Assembly (NCBI GenBank): GCA_016081115.2
Contig: CM071931.1
Coordinates: forward strand, 25,272,317-25,336,316
DNA length: 64,000 bases
Direction of reading: 5' to 3'
DNA from: Rehmannia glutinosa
Taxonomy: Eukaryota > Streptophyta > Magnoliopsida > Lamiales > Orobanchaceae
The notes beneath the pieces were generated by a model. It did no database searches. It saw only the letters and a program-made list of their open reading frames with translations, and had not been told where the DNA came from. Below are positions 11,175 through 22,513 of the stretch, in pieces (position 1 is the stretch's first letter; each line of letters begins with the position of its first letter). Made by a program: the position numbers and the translations under genes.

Positions 11175-12660
11175 CAGCTATGACAGTCTCAACCATCACA
11201 ACTTCACTGGAGACAACAGTTTTCAATTCATCTATCTTTCAATCGCCACCTAACTTCATTGAATCTTGGTCCCCTGCAGCCTCCTCCGACTTGGCTGCAG
11301 TGTGAGAAGTTTCCTCCTCAGCTGGCTCACCAGTTGATAACATTTCGATGGGGTCAACTGTCACCAGAGACTTGGTTTTTCTCTTGGATATTCAACCAAC
11401 TGATCTTTAGTTGTCTCAATAGCTTCCTTAGGGTGTGGATCCACTGGGTTACCCTCTACAACTTCTTCCATCTCAATATCATCGCCATCGACCTTTGTTA
11501 CATCTCCCTGTGAATGAGCTAGGGAGGTGACTGCTGCTAAGTCCCTCACCACATCTTGAATGATAGAAGTTGGAGATAGAACCAAGGATGATTCTCCAAC
11601 ACCTGCTAGCTTGCTCATGGAACTCACGTGATTCTTTCAAGGCTTTCTTCAGCTGTGCAGCTTCAACTGCATCAACACCCTCAACTGGTTCATCATCATG
11701 ACTGCTACTATAGCAATCCGGAATGACAACATCAGTTAAGAGGCAAATGTGAGGCTCAGCTGCCTTACCCTTCTCAAGGGCCTTCACTATTTCTGTTTCC
11801 TTTTCTTCAAAGAGAACTAAGTTGGCATAGACCTCATCAAGTCCCATAACAACAGAAGCATTGTCCAGAAAACTTAGAAGTCATTCCTCTTCTTCAATCA
11901 TCTCGGGCCTTTGAAACTGGACTCGGCTACTGCCCAATTTCCATTTCCTCCACATATACAGCCTAGCTTCGATGTCAAGATAAATAGGGGATCCTAGTTC
12001 ATCTGAAGCAGCAGGTCTTGTATAGGACGCTCTTCTTCAACATGGGGCAAGATAACCTCACCACCTTCAACAATTGTCTGGACAGCTACCTTTTCAAGAA
12101 CCGGCGTAGCTGTGTCATCGACCACTTCTTCTACTTGCTCAGCTACTGGGGGCACACTGGCAGTTGTGTCTTCTACAACCTTTTTGAAAGGGGCAGCTGC
12201 AGCAGACTGCAAGTCATGTCGCCTCTTGGAGTGCCTCTCCAAAGGAATTCTTTTTCCTCATTATCCAAAGTCTCAACCATAACCCGAATGGTTGACTCAA
12301 CTTCAAGGATCTCAGTCGCGGGTTTTTCATCCGCATTTGGCAACTGATTCATCTTCTTTATCTCTCAAGCCAACCTTGGCTTGAGTCTTCTGCTTCTTTG
12401 TAGATGCCCTTTGGGGCGCATATGTTCTTCTTTTCATAGTGGCCATAGGGGCAACTGGAATTGGTATGTGAGTGGGGGCTGAAGCAGGGGCAGTTGTTTC
12501 CTCTTCTGGAACACTCTTAGTTGTTTCCCCCTCGGAAGCGCCATTTTTCTTTGCATGAGCCTTCTTCTCAGGCGGTGATGACAGTTCCCTGTCAGAATAA
12601 ACTCTTATTTACATGGAATGTCTTCCCTTCTTGTGCAGGGCACTCTCTTCTTTCTCCAAG
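11175..12660 (-). pseudogene. Acidic, low-complexity middle part of the retroelement ORF
   Basis: Minus-strand frames at 12242-11994, 11847-11479 and 11627-11361 are rich in Glu, Val, Ala and Thr (for example VVEDTTASVPPVAEQVEEVV). They start after a Lys/Arg-rich block near 12400-12240 and carry several stops and frame changes. One part, FKGPR*LKKRNDF, is a recognisable decayed link. The segment looks like the disordered spacer between the N-terminal domain and the coiled coil of the same ORF. No fold or active site is visible. Confidence 0.45.
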
Positions 12661-12684
12661 AGATACCCAATGACAATCACATGC

Positions 12685-13187
12685 TCAGGGTATTTTTGAA
12701 TTTCCCATCCTCGACTTCACATTCTGGACATTTTGACACAACTTGTCAAATATGAACTCACTCCAATTCACGTCTGGCTCTTCCATGGTAGCTGCCATCA
12801 GAGTCAACTTAGTCTGTGATAGCTGATTATACGAACCAAACTTAATGTCGACACACTTCGCCACCACGTCCATAAGTTTGTGATAATCTTCTTTAATCAT
12901 AGTCTTTGTAGCTGATGGATTCAGCTTATCATCTATCTCCTCCTTGGTGATCTCCTTCCAAATCTTCATAAAATCGAACTCATAATCTTTATGCTAGTGA
13001 GTCCGCTGTTTGGAAGGTGTAACAACTCAGTCAAGTCATTGGCAACCAACTTGACTTCTTTACCATTCACAGAGAAATGAATACCATCGTCATGAACAGA
13101 GACGTTCACATAGAATATTGCGACCTCCTCCAAAAAAGTCTGGGACATGTTCATGGAGAGAAACTCCAACAGTCCTGACTTCTCCAA
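12685..13187 (-). pseudogene. N-terminal globular domain of the retroelement ORF
   Basis: Two minus-strand frames (13187-12966 and 12969-12685) overlap by a few bases and read as one domain broken by a frameshift. The first begins MEKSGLLEFLSMNMSQTFLE and contains FYVNVSVHDDGIHFSVNGKE and a LTELLHLP motif. The second has MIKEDYHKLMDVVAKCVDIK and a KLTLMAATMEE..VNWSEFIFD segment. This pattern (a short structural strand, an NGK turn, an L.ELF.LP motif, then a helix before LM.A....VNW) is what I recall as the N-terminal plant-transposon domain of retroelement proteins in Lamiales and legumes. It lacks any catalytic motif. The role is unknown; a capsid-like or DNA-binding role is speculation. Confidence 0.5.
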
Positions 13188-13587
13188 ATGACTAACAATC
13201 TTGCTAGTTTTTGCTAAATTTGTTCTCTTATTAACTGAACGTTACAACTTACAAGTAGAAGCTTTCATCAATATTACCTTGTGTCATTAATTAATAAAAT
13301 TTAAAAGGCTGAAGATATCACTTCTTACTCAATTAAGTTTTTTTTTTCGGAAACAAAAATTGGTTAAAAATCGCAAAATGGATTTCGTCATATCAAAAAG
13401 TATATTAGGTTATATATATACATTTTCTTATTCTTATTCTTACAACCTTAAAAATGACAAGAACCTGGCCATGTATGGATATGTTTTCAAACCCAATTTT
13501 TTTTGTTTTCCAACTATTCGAAAAATGGATTTATGTTTGTTTAGGAAAGTTCTTAGTGCAACTGAAGTCATTTTCAAATTAGAGCTG

Positions 13588-14085
13588 TAAGCGAACAAAG
13601 CTTCCGATAAACAGCCCATGAACGAGCTCGGTTAGTTTATGTTCATTTATAAAGCTTAATGAATATAAACGAACAAGAAAATTTGTTCGTATATGTTCAT
13701 AAACTGTTCACGAACATGTTCATTTAGTGTTCGTTTAATGTTTGTTTATTATTTATTTTTTAATTATTAATTATACATTTACTGCTTCATATTCATTACT
13801 TTATTATTAAAAATAAGCTTATTTAGTTTAATATTACAACCTATTCACATTTTCAATCATTATAATGTTCATTTATTTTGAGTTGAGTGTTCATGAACAA
13901 GGTGTATTTAATATTTAATACACATGTTCATATAGTTGTTCATGAACAATTAATGAGCATGTTCGTGAACATTTGAGAACATGTTCGATTATTAAACAAA
14001 CAAACACAAACAACCTTTTATTAAAAAAAACGAACGAACACGAACAACTCTTGTTCGTTCGAGCTCGATTCGTTTACAACCCTAT
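13588..14085. mobile_element. GTTCG-rich inverted-repeat element (MITE-like)
   Basis: The left end AGAGCTGTAAGCGAACAAAG and the right end, inverted, AGGGTTGTAAACGAATCGAG pair well and are followed on both sides by repeated GAACGAGCTCG, ATGTTCAT and CGAACATGTTCA words, so most of the 500 bp can fold back on itself. ATTTTCA occurs just outside both ends, a possible part of an 8-bp duplication, which would fit a hAT MITE. No coding. It lies about 370 bp upstream of the TM9SF TATA box. Confidence 0.5.
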
Positions 14086-14452
14086 TTTCACTTTTTGTGG
14101 AAAAATTCTTTTTGAAACGTAACCAAACAAATTTTCACCACAATATCGCAAATCTATGTGAAAATACACTTTAAAAAACATAACCAAACAACTTTTGACT
14201 AATATTACGCAAATCTATGTCAAAAATACACTTTAAAAACTATAACAAAAATTATTTTCATATTCAAACATAAAATTCAGACAACAACCCAAATTCATTC
14301 TCAATTCTCACACGAAAATCAATAAATTTTGAAAATTCATTTTCCAAAAATTAATTTTCCAACACTAAATTGGAAATTGACGGATTTTAAATACATCCGC
14401 ATACATGGCCATATCTTAACGTCACTCACCGTCACCGACTGTAAAAGAGAGA

Positions 14453-14812
14453 CTATAAAACACCGAGTCGTGCCTTCCAGTACTCTGCCTCTCTCTCTCT
14501 CTCTCTCTTCCCCTCAATTTCCACATCTGCACGTTCTGTGCCGCTGCTGATGTTCCATTTTCACAGGGTCTTTAAATCCTGATTCTACTTGAAGGCCAGG
14601 TTAGATCTCTAGAATTCGTATTCTTGAATACATCGTCCTCTTCTTTGGAAATCATTTTCTGGAAGTTTCACTGTTTCAGTCACATTTCTTGTTTCCACGG
14701 TGCATTTTCTCGTGTTTACTTTTTCGCGCATTTTCCTTTTTATTTTTTTATCTTGGCGTTTTTCATTGATTCTTGATCTGGGCCATCCAGATCTGCCACG
14801 GTAACAGTAAAT
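14453..14812 (+). promoter_or_regulatory. Core promoter, CT-rich leader and 5'UTR intron of the TM9SF gene
   Basis: A good TATA box, CTATAAAA, lies at 14453-14460. About 25-50 bp downstream a CT run (14489-14508) forms a typical plant CT-rich initiator/leader. A splice donor CCAG|GTTAGA at 14599/14600 and a pyrimidine-rich acceptor CATCCAG at 14790 would define a 191-bp 5'UTR intron, leaving 22 bp before the ATG at 14813. The intron is inferred from the splice-like signals only. Confidence 0.6.
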
Positions 14813-16774
14813 ATGGAATCTTTTCACAAGTTGAAGATCTGGGTCTTGCTAATTTTCGTGGCGTTTTTTCAACTCGGGCAGGGTTTTTATCTACCTGGTA
14901 GTTACCCGCACAAATATGGAATCGGTGATTACTTGAATGTGAAGGTAAATTCTTTAACTTCAATTGACACTGAATTGCCCTTTAGCTATTATAGTTTACC
15001 ATTTTGCCAGCCAAAAGAGGGTATTAAGGACAGTGCTGAAAATCTAGGTGAGCTTCTTATGGGTGATAGGATTGAGAATTCTCCATATAGGTTCAAAATG
15101 TACACAAATGAAACCGAGATTTTTCTATGCCAAACAAAGCCTTTGTCGGCTGAGGAATATAAGCTTTTGAAAAAGAGGATTGATGAGATGTACCAAGTTA
15201 ATGTGATTCTAGATAATTTGCCCGCAATTCGGTATACGAAAAAAGAGGGTTTTATGTTGAGGTGGACTGGTTACCCTGTTGGTGTTAAGGTGAAAGAAGG
15301 CTATTATGTGTTTAATCACTTGAAGTTTACGGTTCTTGTTCATAAATACGAAGAAACCAATGTGGCTCGTGTTATGGGTACTGGGGATGCTGCTAAAATG
15401 ATCCCCACCGTCGGATCGGATGCTCCTGGTTACATGGTTGTGGGGTTTGAGGTGGTGCCTTGTAGTTTCCAACACAATGCAAACTCCATAAAGAAATTGA
15501 ATATGTATGATAAATACCCGGCTTCGATTAGCTGTGATCCGGGCACTGTGGCCATGGCTGTTAAGGAAAACGAGCCGTTGACTTTGTCATATGAGGTCTC
15601 GTTTGGGAACGAGACGACATCAAGTGGCCGTCAAGGTGGGATGCGTATTTGAAAATGGAGGGAGCTAAAGTGCATTGGTTTTCGATTTTGAATTCTCTAA
15701 TGGTGATCACTTTTTAGCTGGAATTGTGCTTGTGATCTTTTTGAGGACCGTTAGGCGAGATCTTGCTCGGTGCACGAGGAGCTCGACAAGGAAGCTCAAG
15801 CCCGGATGAACGAAGAGTTGTCGGGATGGAAGCTTGTTGTGGGCGATGTATTTCGCTCCTACTAATCCGTCACTTTTGTGCGTTATGGTTGGAGATGGAG
15901 TTGATTCTCGGAATGGCGGTCGTGACGATCTTATTCGCCGCTCTAGGATTTATGTCCCCGGCATCACGGGACACTTATAACAGAATGCTATTTTTCTACA
16001 TGATTCTTGGGATCGCGGCCGGATATGTTGCCGTTCGTTTATGGAGAACGATCTTTGCGGTGATCACAAGGGATGGGTTGGGGTCGCGTGGAAAGTTTCG
16101 TGCTTCTTCCCGGCATCGCATTCCTCATTCTCACGACTTTGAATTTCTTATTGTGGGGAAGTCACAAAGACGGAGCTATCCCATTTTCGTTGTTCATCGT
16201 TCTCATTTTGATGTGGTTTTGCATCTCGGTCCCACTTACGCTCGTCGGCGGTTACTTTGGCGCCAAGGCGCCTCATATTGAATATCCTGTCCGAACAAAT
16301 CAAATTCCTCGAGAAATCCCGCCTCAAAAGTACCCGTCTTGGCTATTGGTTCTTGGGGCCGGTACGCTTCCTTTCGGGACTCTTTTCATCGAGCTCTTCT
16401 TTATCATGTCGAGTATTTGGATGGGCCGTGTTTACTACGTTTTCGGGTTCCTTTTAATTGTTATGATGCTTTTGGTGGTGGTTTGTGCTGAGGTATCACT
16501 TGTTCTTACTTACATGCATCTTTGTGTGGAGGATTGGAAATGGTGGTGGAAATCTTTCTTTGCTTCTGGCTCTGTTGCTATATACATCTTTCTTTACTCG
16601 ATCAATTATCTGATATTCGATTTGAAGAGTTTGAGCGGGCCCGTCTCTGCGACTCTCTACCTCGGATATTCGCTCTTCATGGTTCTAGCGATTATGCTTG
16701 CAACTGGTACGGTAGGGTTTCTTTCTTCGTTCTGGTTCGTGCATTACTTGTTTTCGTCTGTGAAGCTGGATTGA
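14813..16774 (+). CDS. Transmembrane 9 superfamily protein (TM9SF/EMP70/TMN), frame broken by a cluster of indels
   Basis: TM9SF proteins are nine-helix endomembrane proteins of Golgi and endosomes, implicated in sorting of membrane proteins. The first 279 codons (14813-15652) show a signal peptide (residues 1-24, IWVLLIFVAFFQLGQG), then the luminal domain starting FYLPGSYPHKYGIGD, with GYYVFNHLKFTVL and the N-glycosylation sites NETE and NETT. The last 220 codons (to 16774) contain the C-terminal membrane helices and the hallmarks GGYFGAKAPHIEYPVRTNQI, WMGRVYYVFGFLL and YMHLCVEDWKWWWKSF. The protein ends VKLD, the KXD/E Golgi-retention signal. Between about 15616 and 16113 the frame shifts nine times (about -1, -1, +2, -2, -2, -2, -1, -1, -1), yet each piece still reads as good TM9SF sequence and the sum (-9) returns to the starting frame. 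Corrected length is about 656 residues, normal for the family; closest by memory to the Arabidopsis TMN8-TMN10 group. Single coding exon. I treat it as a functional gene with sequence errors; a very recent pseudogene is the alternative. Confidence 0.9.
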
Positions 16775-17389
16775 ATGTAATTTGTGCTTAGTTTCTTGTA
16801 TTTTGATGTGTTTTACTTAAGAGAATGTGGATGCGCGAAAATAATCGTACGAAGTTTTGCCATTTTTAGTTTGATAAAGTTGGAGGATGTTTGTTGGATA
16901 AGATGTAGTAATGAAATTGTTGTTACGCAGTGTTGATTGTGTATATTGTTATATAGCTTGTATGATCATTTGTTCTTCAATCTGCTGTTTAGAAAAGGTT
17001 ATTTACTAGTATGAGATTGACTTAAAATGTTCACACAAAGAAATACAAGAAAAGAAAAACAAAGGCAAAAAGAAAAGAAGGAATAAGGATATATGAGCTC
17101 TTCTATTCCTTACCTTCTGTTATTTCAATTGAAACATCATATGGAACAACATAATTAATAGGAATTCCGTACTGGAATAAGGAATAACATATATTCTTTT
17201 TGTCCAAATTTCATAAGTTTTGTTTTCATTTTAAAAAGTTCTAAAATAAGAACCTCATTGCCTAAAGTAAAATTCTTGACATAATTGACTCCTTACTTGA
17301 AGTAATGATGTGAAACTACTACTTAAAAGAGGGTAATTTCGTAAGGGTACTTTAAAATTCTCAATTTTTATTTGAACTTCTATAACCAT
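16775..17389 (+). other. 3' flank of the TM9SF gene
   Basis: T-rich sequence with a possible poly(A) signal (AATGAA near 16910) follows the stop codon. Beyond about 17000 the sequence is plain AT-rich spacer and nothing else is recognisable. Confidence 0.4.
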
Positions 17390-17398
17390 TTAATATTT

Positions 17399-17972
17399 GA
17401 GAAGGTTTCTTATAGGATCGTTTTACGAGATCAGGCTCCGTAAGACGGATCCTACAATCCAGATCCGGATCCATACCCACATGTTATTTTTTTTTAATAA
17501 AAAAACGCTTCGGCGCTCTGAATGAGCTAGCCAAGAGTCGGACCCGCGTCTATCATATTTATTATTCATCTTTCTTTGTATTGAGTTCATATTATTTGAC
17601 TATATTAAAAAACGTGATACTTTATTTCAAAAAACAGATACTTTTACTCTTAAAACATGATATTTTGTCTCAAAAAATATATAATTTTACTCATAAAGGT
17701 GTTACTTTAACTCTGATATATTTATTTTTCTTTCACTGTAAGGTAATTATAATTTGTGGCTATATTAAAAAATATGATACTTTATCAAAAAAATTAATAT
17801 TTTTTCTCATAAAACTGTTACTTTAACTGAGGAAGAAAAACAGGAAAAACTAAAAAAAAAAAAAAGGGAGCAGGTGGCTTTGACCCGCGGACCTGGTCAA
17901 CAGGATCCGCGGGTCAATAGGATCTGTCTTACGGATTTAGACCCGTAAAACGGTCCTATATGAATTTTTGCC
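17399..17972. mobile_element. Mutator-type MITE with 9-bp TSD TTAATATTT
   Basis: The element has terminal inverted repeats of about 45 bp: left GTTTCTTATAGGATCGTTTT.., right (inverted) AAATTCATATAGGACCGTTT.., both running on through a shared CCGTAAGAC block. The nonamer TTAATATTT flanks it exactly at 17390-17398 and 17973-17981, which points to the Mutator superfamily. The interior has no gene. It contains several TGATACTTTA-type quasi-repeats, also seen at 23930-24360, and GATCCGCGGGTC words near the right end. Confidence 0.85.
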
Positions 17973-17981
17973 TTAATATTT

Positions 17982-18829
17982 TGTTTTAGTATTCTGTAAT
18001 ACTGTTTTTCTTCTAAACCTGGTTTTATTCTTTTGTATTGTTAATATTTTTATAAAATAAGTCTAATGGACTCAAAACTGGATAGATATAGTCCAAACTC
18101 AATGGGTTTGGAACGAATCCAAATGGGTCCAATTCCTCGACAGATATTTTGTTTCTTAAAATTCGTTCATTTAGAGATATGATGACTAGCCCTTCCCCAT
18201 GGGTGAAGTTAAAAGACTACTTCGTTTTTTCTTTCTTTCTATTCGCCCTTCTTTTTTTACTATTTAAGGCACTGAAAAATTGTGTTCAATTTACTCATTT
18301 TCATAATAATACCACATTTTTATATTATTATACATATAACCATCAATTTCAAACTTAAGTACCTTGTTAGTCAAACTAGCATATACACAATTAATGTAAT
18401 ATGATGTTCTACTATCACTCAAAAAAAATAAAAATGATGTTCTACTAAATTTAAAATAAGTAAAGTTCACGTTCTAGCATATTTTAATTTGTCTTTATTT
18501 AATGAGACTTTAATAGATTGAATAATTATTTCTCAACCCAACATAATTTCACTGGTAAACTACAAAAAGAGTAATGGGACCTAACAATAAAGTCAATATT
18601 TTTGCACCAAATCCAAATACATTTTCACTTTTACACAATAAAACCTAAAAACCGACGTGATGAGGGAATATTTTACTTTCAATATTGTTTATTTGTTTAA
18701 TTATTTAAATTTCTACTTTATTATTATTAGCCCAGAATTGTTATTATATTTCTATTTATTTGTAAGTAATCCCATTTGACTTTTTAATTACTACGTGCTT
18801 TGGATTATATTCGAACTATTACTTAAGCA
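17982..18829. other. AT-rich spacer
   Basis: No gene, repeat boundary or RNA feature is recognised. The plus-strand frame at 18149-18358 is Phe/Leu-rich and has no coding character. Confidence 0.4.
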
Positions 18830-19285
18830 TGTGAGGGGCTTCCTCGGGATAACCTCGGGGCCCTTCTGACTAATTATTTGTGTTGGGAGGCGGGATGGGT
18901 ACTTGAAGTCCCATATCTGTTCTGCCCATCCCACAGAGCGAGGTAAGACGACTGGTGGACCCATGTGGAATAAAATTCTTATCATTATATCATAAAATAC
19001 ATAATAATTCAAATAAAAATAAAATAAAAAGAAACAAGAAATAAGAAAAAAAAATATTATATATGACTGATATAATACTAAAAATATAAGAATTACATTA
19101 TCATATATATTATACATGTAAAAGTGTGGAAAATGTATTTTAAAAAATAAAAATAATAGGCGGGTTGTATCGGAATACGAAAGTGATACTCATGCCCGCC
19201 ATGGCCCACTGCGGGTCACGGGGCAGGGTGACCCAAACACAGTGGGTCAGGCCGGTCGGACCAAAATTTTGACATCTTTAGTATT
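18830..19285. mobile_element. Decayed hAT-like non-autonomous element
   Basis: Two GC-rich blocks (GGGCTTCCTCGGG..GGGATGGGTACTTGAAGTCC at the left; CGGGTTGTATCGG..GGTCAGGCCGGTCGG at the right) surround an AT-rich core, the same make-up as the hAT elements at 8949, 10097 and 33265. The right end reads, inverted, GATGTCAAAATTTTGGTCCG. A matching left terminus and TSD are not seen, so it is probably truncated. Confidence 0.45.
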
Positions 19286-19689
19286 GCAGGCTAGTTCCCT
19301 AATTTGGAAGTACATTTGCAATTAGATTTATCTTCACATGCGAATTAATTACTCTGAGTGATTTATATTTTAGTAGCATCACGACGAAAATAAAAAATAA
19401 AAACAATACAAGTCCTAGAAATTTTGATATTGGTTATTATACTTGAGTAAGAAAAGAATCTTCGCTTTCGGTTTATGTTAAAGATGTGGGAACACTTTAA
19501 CTAATGAAGTAAACTTTAAGAACTTATACGCCTTTTTTTGGAGAGTCAATTTAAAAGTCGGAGTAAGTATTTTTCATTGATTCTATTTGGAATAGACATT
19601 GTGCTAAGAAATGGTCCTGCAACATAGAATATAGTTAATTTCTAGATTGTGAAAATATTTAATTTTTTAGATTTAAGATTCTTAGTTTT

Positions 19690-20760
19690 ATGTAGAATTA
19701 ATTTAGTGGACATAGGCCAAATTGACTACTTCCATAGTTAAAAAAATAAAAATTAGTCATCTTTTTGTAATAAATATTTTTCAGCCATTTTGATGAAAAT
19801 AACATCCATACCCTTCTAGCAATGAGTTTGATATTTGGCATTTTTCTCTTTCTCTTTCTCTTATCTTTTTTTCTATCTATCATCTTGCTCTCTCCTTCAA
19901 ACATTTTGAAACTTTCCGGCTAACATTAACGGTAGTCCTTCCTATGGGTATCTCAAAAATGGTATTAAGCTCTTTCGATGTGCTATTTATTAGCCAAAAC
20001 TTCGAATATGTATTAAACTTCTCTGTCCCATTGTGCACTCACCCAATTTTTGTTCCCAAAACCTGCAACCACCACCATTAATGATGCAATTGCATAACTC
20101 GATGTCAAGTTATGGTAACTCGATGTCAAGTTACGGTAACTCGATGCTGAGTTATGGGACGAAGACTCTAGCATCTTCCTCGTTCACCCAAAACCACCAT
20201 TAATGATGCAACAAGGTTTTCTACATCAACAATCTCAACCTAAAATATCGAAACCTAAACAAACTCTACCAATCCAACAACAAATCTTAATTTAAACAAT
20301 TATAAACTAACTAATTCAATAAAAAATTATAAAATTAATTGAATTGAAGTTCATAGCTGCTATAGTCGTCAGAGTCGAAGCCATTAATTGATGAGTGCTT
20401 GTTCAACTGTAGTTATGCTTTGTCGAGTTAGAGATGCATGTGTACCTTGGTGTAATTAAATTGGCTCAAGGGCAAATTGGGTTTTTCATGTAGTTAAATG
20501 GCTAAAAATATGTGTTATAAAAAAATGGTTAAAAAACATTTTGACATTAGAGAAAGTACTAACAAAACTTGGGAACTGTTTAATTTATTGTGGAAAGACT
20601 ACCTAAATGAAAGAAGAGATATAAACTAACGTGCTACATAAACTCCCCCAAAACGAGAAACTAACGTGCTACATAAACTCCCCCAAAACGATCCTTCCCC
20701 TATATTGGTTGAGTACTTACTAAATGCGCTAAAATATCTAACCTTATCGGGTTTGATGGA
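19690..20760. repeat. AT-rich spacer with small tandem duplications
   Basis: Imperfect inverted blocks near 19716-19800 and 20460-20560 (GGCCAAATTG / CAAGGGCAAATTGG, with TTTTT-rich neighbours) may be the ends of a decayed element. Inside, 20097-20157 holds three copies of a roughly 20-bp unit (AACTCGATGTCAAGTTATGG). At 20623-20656 and 20658-20691 a 34-bp sequence beginning AAACTAACGTGC is exactly duplicated. No gene. Confidence 0.45.
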
Positions 20761-20764
20761 ATTG

Positions 20765-22260
20765 GTGATTAAGCACATCAAAAAGCTTTAAGCTAAAGTG
20801 GACGAAATTTGACAAGTACTTGTTTTATATGTATTTGTGTGTGAATTTTGTGTGATTTCTATTTTTCGTATGAGTGATTGTGCGTATTTTTGTGTCTTTT
20901 CGCCCCATTTTATATTGTCATATGTTACATATGGTATTTTTGGTTGTTTCGTAGGTTTTTCGTAAAAAGAAAACTTAAAAACGGGCTAAAACGGTCAAAA
21001 ACGGACATTAAGGGCGAAAGACGGCCAAGGCATATGACGTTGTGCGCGCGCGCGCAAGAGAGCACGGCGCACAACATCAAGATTGACGTAATTGAGCACA
21101 ACATAACTGAAGGCGGGCGTGCACTAGCGCGCACAAGGAAGGCCGCGGCGCGCAACGGGCGCGCGCAAGGATGGCGCGCCAGACAGGCACGCACGCGCGG
21201 ACGACGCCAAGACGGCCAAAGATCGCCGGACGCGCACTTGTGCGTAGACGCGCACCGGCAGAAATTTCCACATTTTTTATTTCGTTTTTCCTTGTTCTTT
21301 TTGGATTCTTCCACCTTGTATAGGGTTTTAGGCTTATAAATAGCACTTGGGGGATCCATAATTTCATACACTCTCATTAATAGCACTTCTATACTTTAGT
21401 TTTTTGGTATTTTTCTCTTGTTTTCAACATTGGGATTGCTTGGGTTCTTCCCCTTGAAGTTATTTTTGCTTCTTAATCAAAGAGTAAGATTTCTTCATCT
21501 CTTTTGTCTAATTTCAATTATTGGGTCATTATTATTATTGCATGATAATGTTTATGATTGTTTTCTTCCCTTCAATTGAGATTATGATCCCATCCCCAAG
21601 CATGAACTAATCTCCTTGTTCTAGGATTATGATGATTTGATTTAAACAAACAAGCATGAGATTGATTAATTGATCTGCTTTCCTGGATAAATTGCTTTAT
21701 TTGATAATTGATTGTCTGATCAACTTTTGATTGTTTTGGGGGAATAATTGAGATCGAGAGAAGATATTATTCCTGGACTAAATTTATTCAGGGGGTTAGA
21801 TATGAATCAGAAATGTATTATCTAACCCTAGGTTTAATGAAAATAGCAAATTATGTTGGGGAGCCCTAATCTGTGAATACGAGAGTTATCAGATGGCCTA
21901 GTTTTTACATGTTTGTTATATTTGTTAACCGCATGATCAATTAATTGGTATTCGGCTTGCAAGTTTGATGAGATGAATCCATAATTCTAGACTTTCTCCC
22001 ATATCTTTTTCTCCCAGTTTAATCCTGCTTAGTTTTAATTTGTCTTTTTAATTGTTTTCTTTTAGTTTAAATAAATCCAACAAATTTGGTTAGAGTGTTT
22101 AAGATTTATTTTCTGTCTATTGTGATACATAATAATTATTTGCCGGCTAAGTCTTACTTGAGAGACGACTTGTGGTCAACTTGCTACCCTACGATTGATC
22201 TCGTTCTCTTGCGAGGATTGTTAGACTTTTATAGGTGTTTAGCGATCGAACATTACTCGT
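20765..22260 (+). mobile_element. Gypsy-like LTR (probable solo LTR), borders approximate
   Basis: The sequence has the layout of a long Tat-lineage LTR. It has a CG-rich island (21040-21260, GCGCGCGCGC and GCGCGCC words), then a TATA box TATAAATAG at 21334-21342. After that comes a long transcribed part with the GATTGATTAATTGATC and GAGCCCTAATCTG type sequence I associate with Ogre/Retand-like LTRs, and a C/G-rich end near 22140-22260. No PBS, gag or pol follows. I could not fix the ends or a TSD. The GC-rich open frames at 20878-21386 on both strands are a by-product of the island. Confidence 0.5.
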
Positions 22261-22513
22261 GCTTCCACGAAGACTATGGGCACAATAAGAGCATCCCACC
22301 ACTTGAGGAGTGAGGTCGAGAGGCCCATTTGAAGTTATTGTTGTTCAGATTATTATTTCGAAATAAAATGACAGTTTTAAGAAAAAAACCTCAAATTCAA
22401 AACACAAACATTTATGTGAGACGGGGTTATGAGGTCCTTATCCTCTCTATCTCTTGGTCTCTCTCCTCCCACTGGTCCCCGTCCTCTCTGTCTCTCTCCT
22501 TATGTCCACTTCT

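Larger units (their letters stand above)
5177..13200 (-). mobile_element. Internal region of non-autonomous LTR retroelement, heavily nested
   Basis: Minus-strand open segments can be followed from 13187 down to 5473 and form one decayed polypeptide once four later insertions are set aside: a solo LTR at 6209-7783, hAT elements at 8949-9932 and 10097-11161, and a TRIM inside the first hAT. Nothing in it resembles protease, integrase, reverse transcriptase or RNase H. So this is a large non-autonomous element (LARD-like) or one with a captured or novel ORF. From recall, proteins with this order (globular N-terminal part, long acidic middle, coiled coil, basic Gly/Arg tail ending near a YWLG motif) are predicted many times in Lamiales genomes; no search was run. 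The 5' LTR is missing, presumably deleted near 13200-13330. Confidence 0.6.

Noticed and set aside
14813..16774. TM9SF locus as an ordinary pseudogene
   Set aside because: Indels are limited to one 500-bp patch, sum to a multiple of three, and no nonsense substitution occurs elsewhere; a sequence-quality problem explains this better. Not fully excluded.
20878..21386. Long GC-rich frames on both strands (153 residues each)
   Set aside because: They exist because a CG-rich island lacks stop codons; composition is Arg/Ala repeats and they lie inside an LTR.
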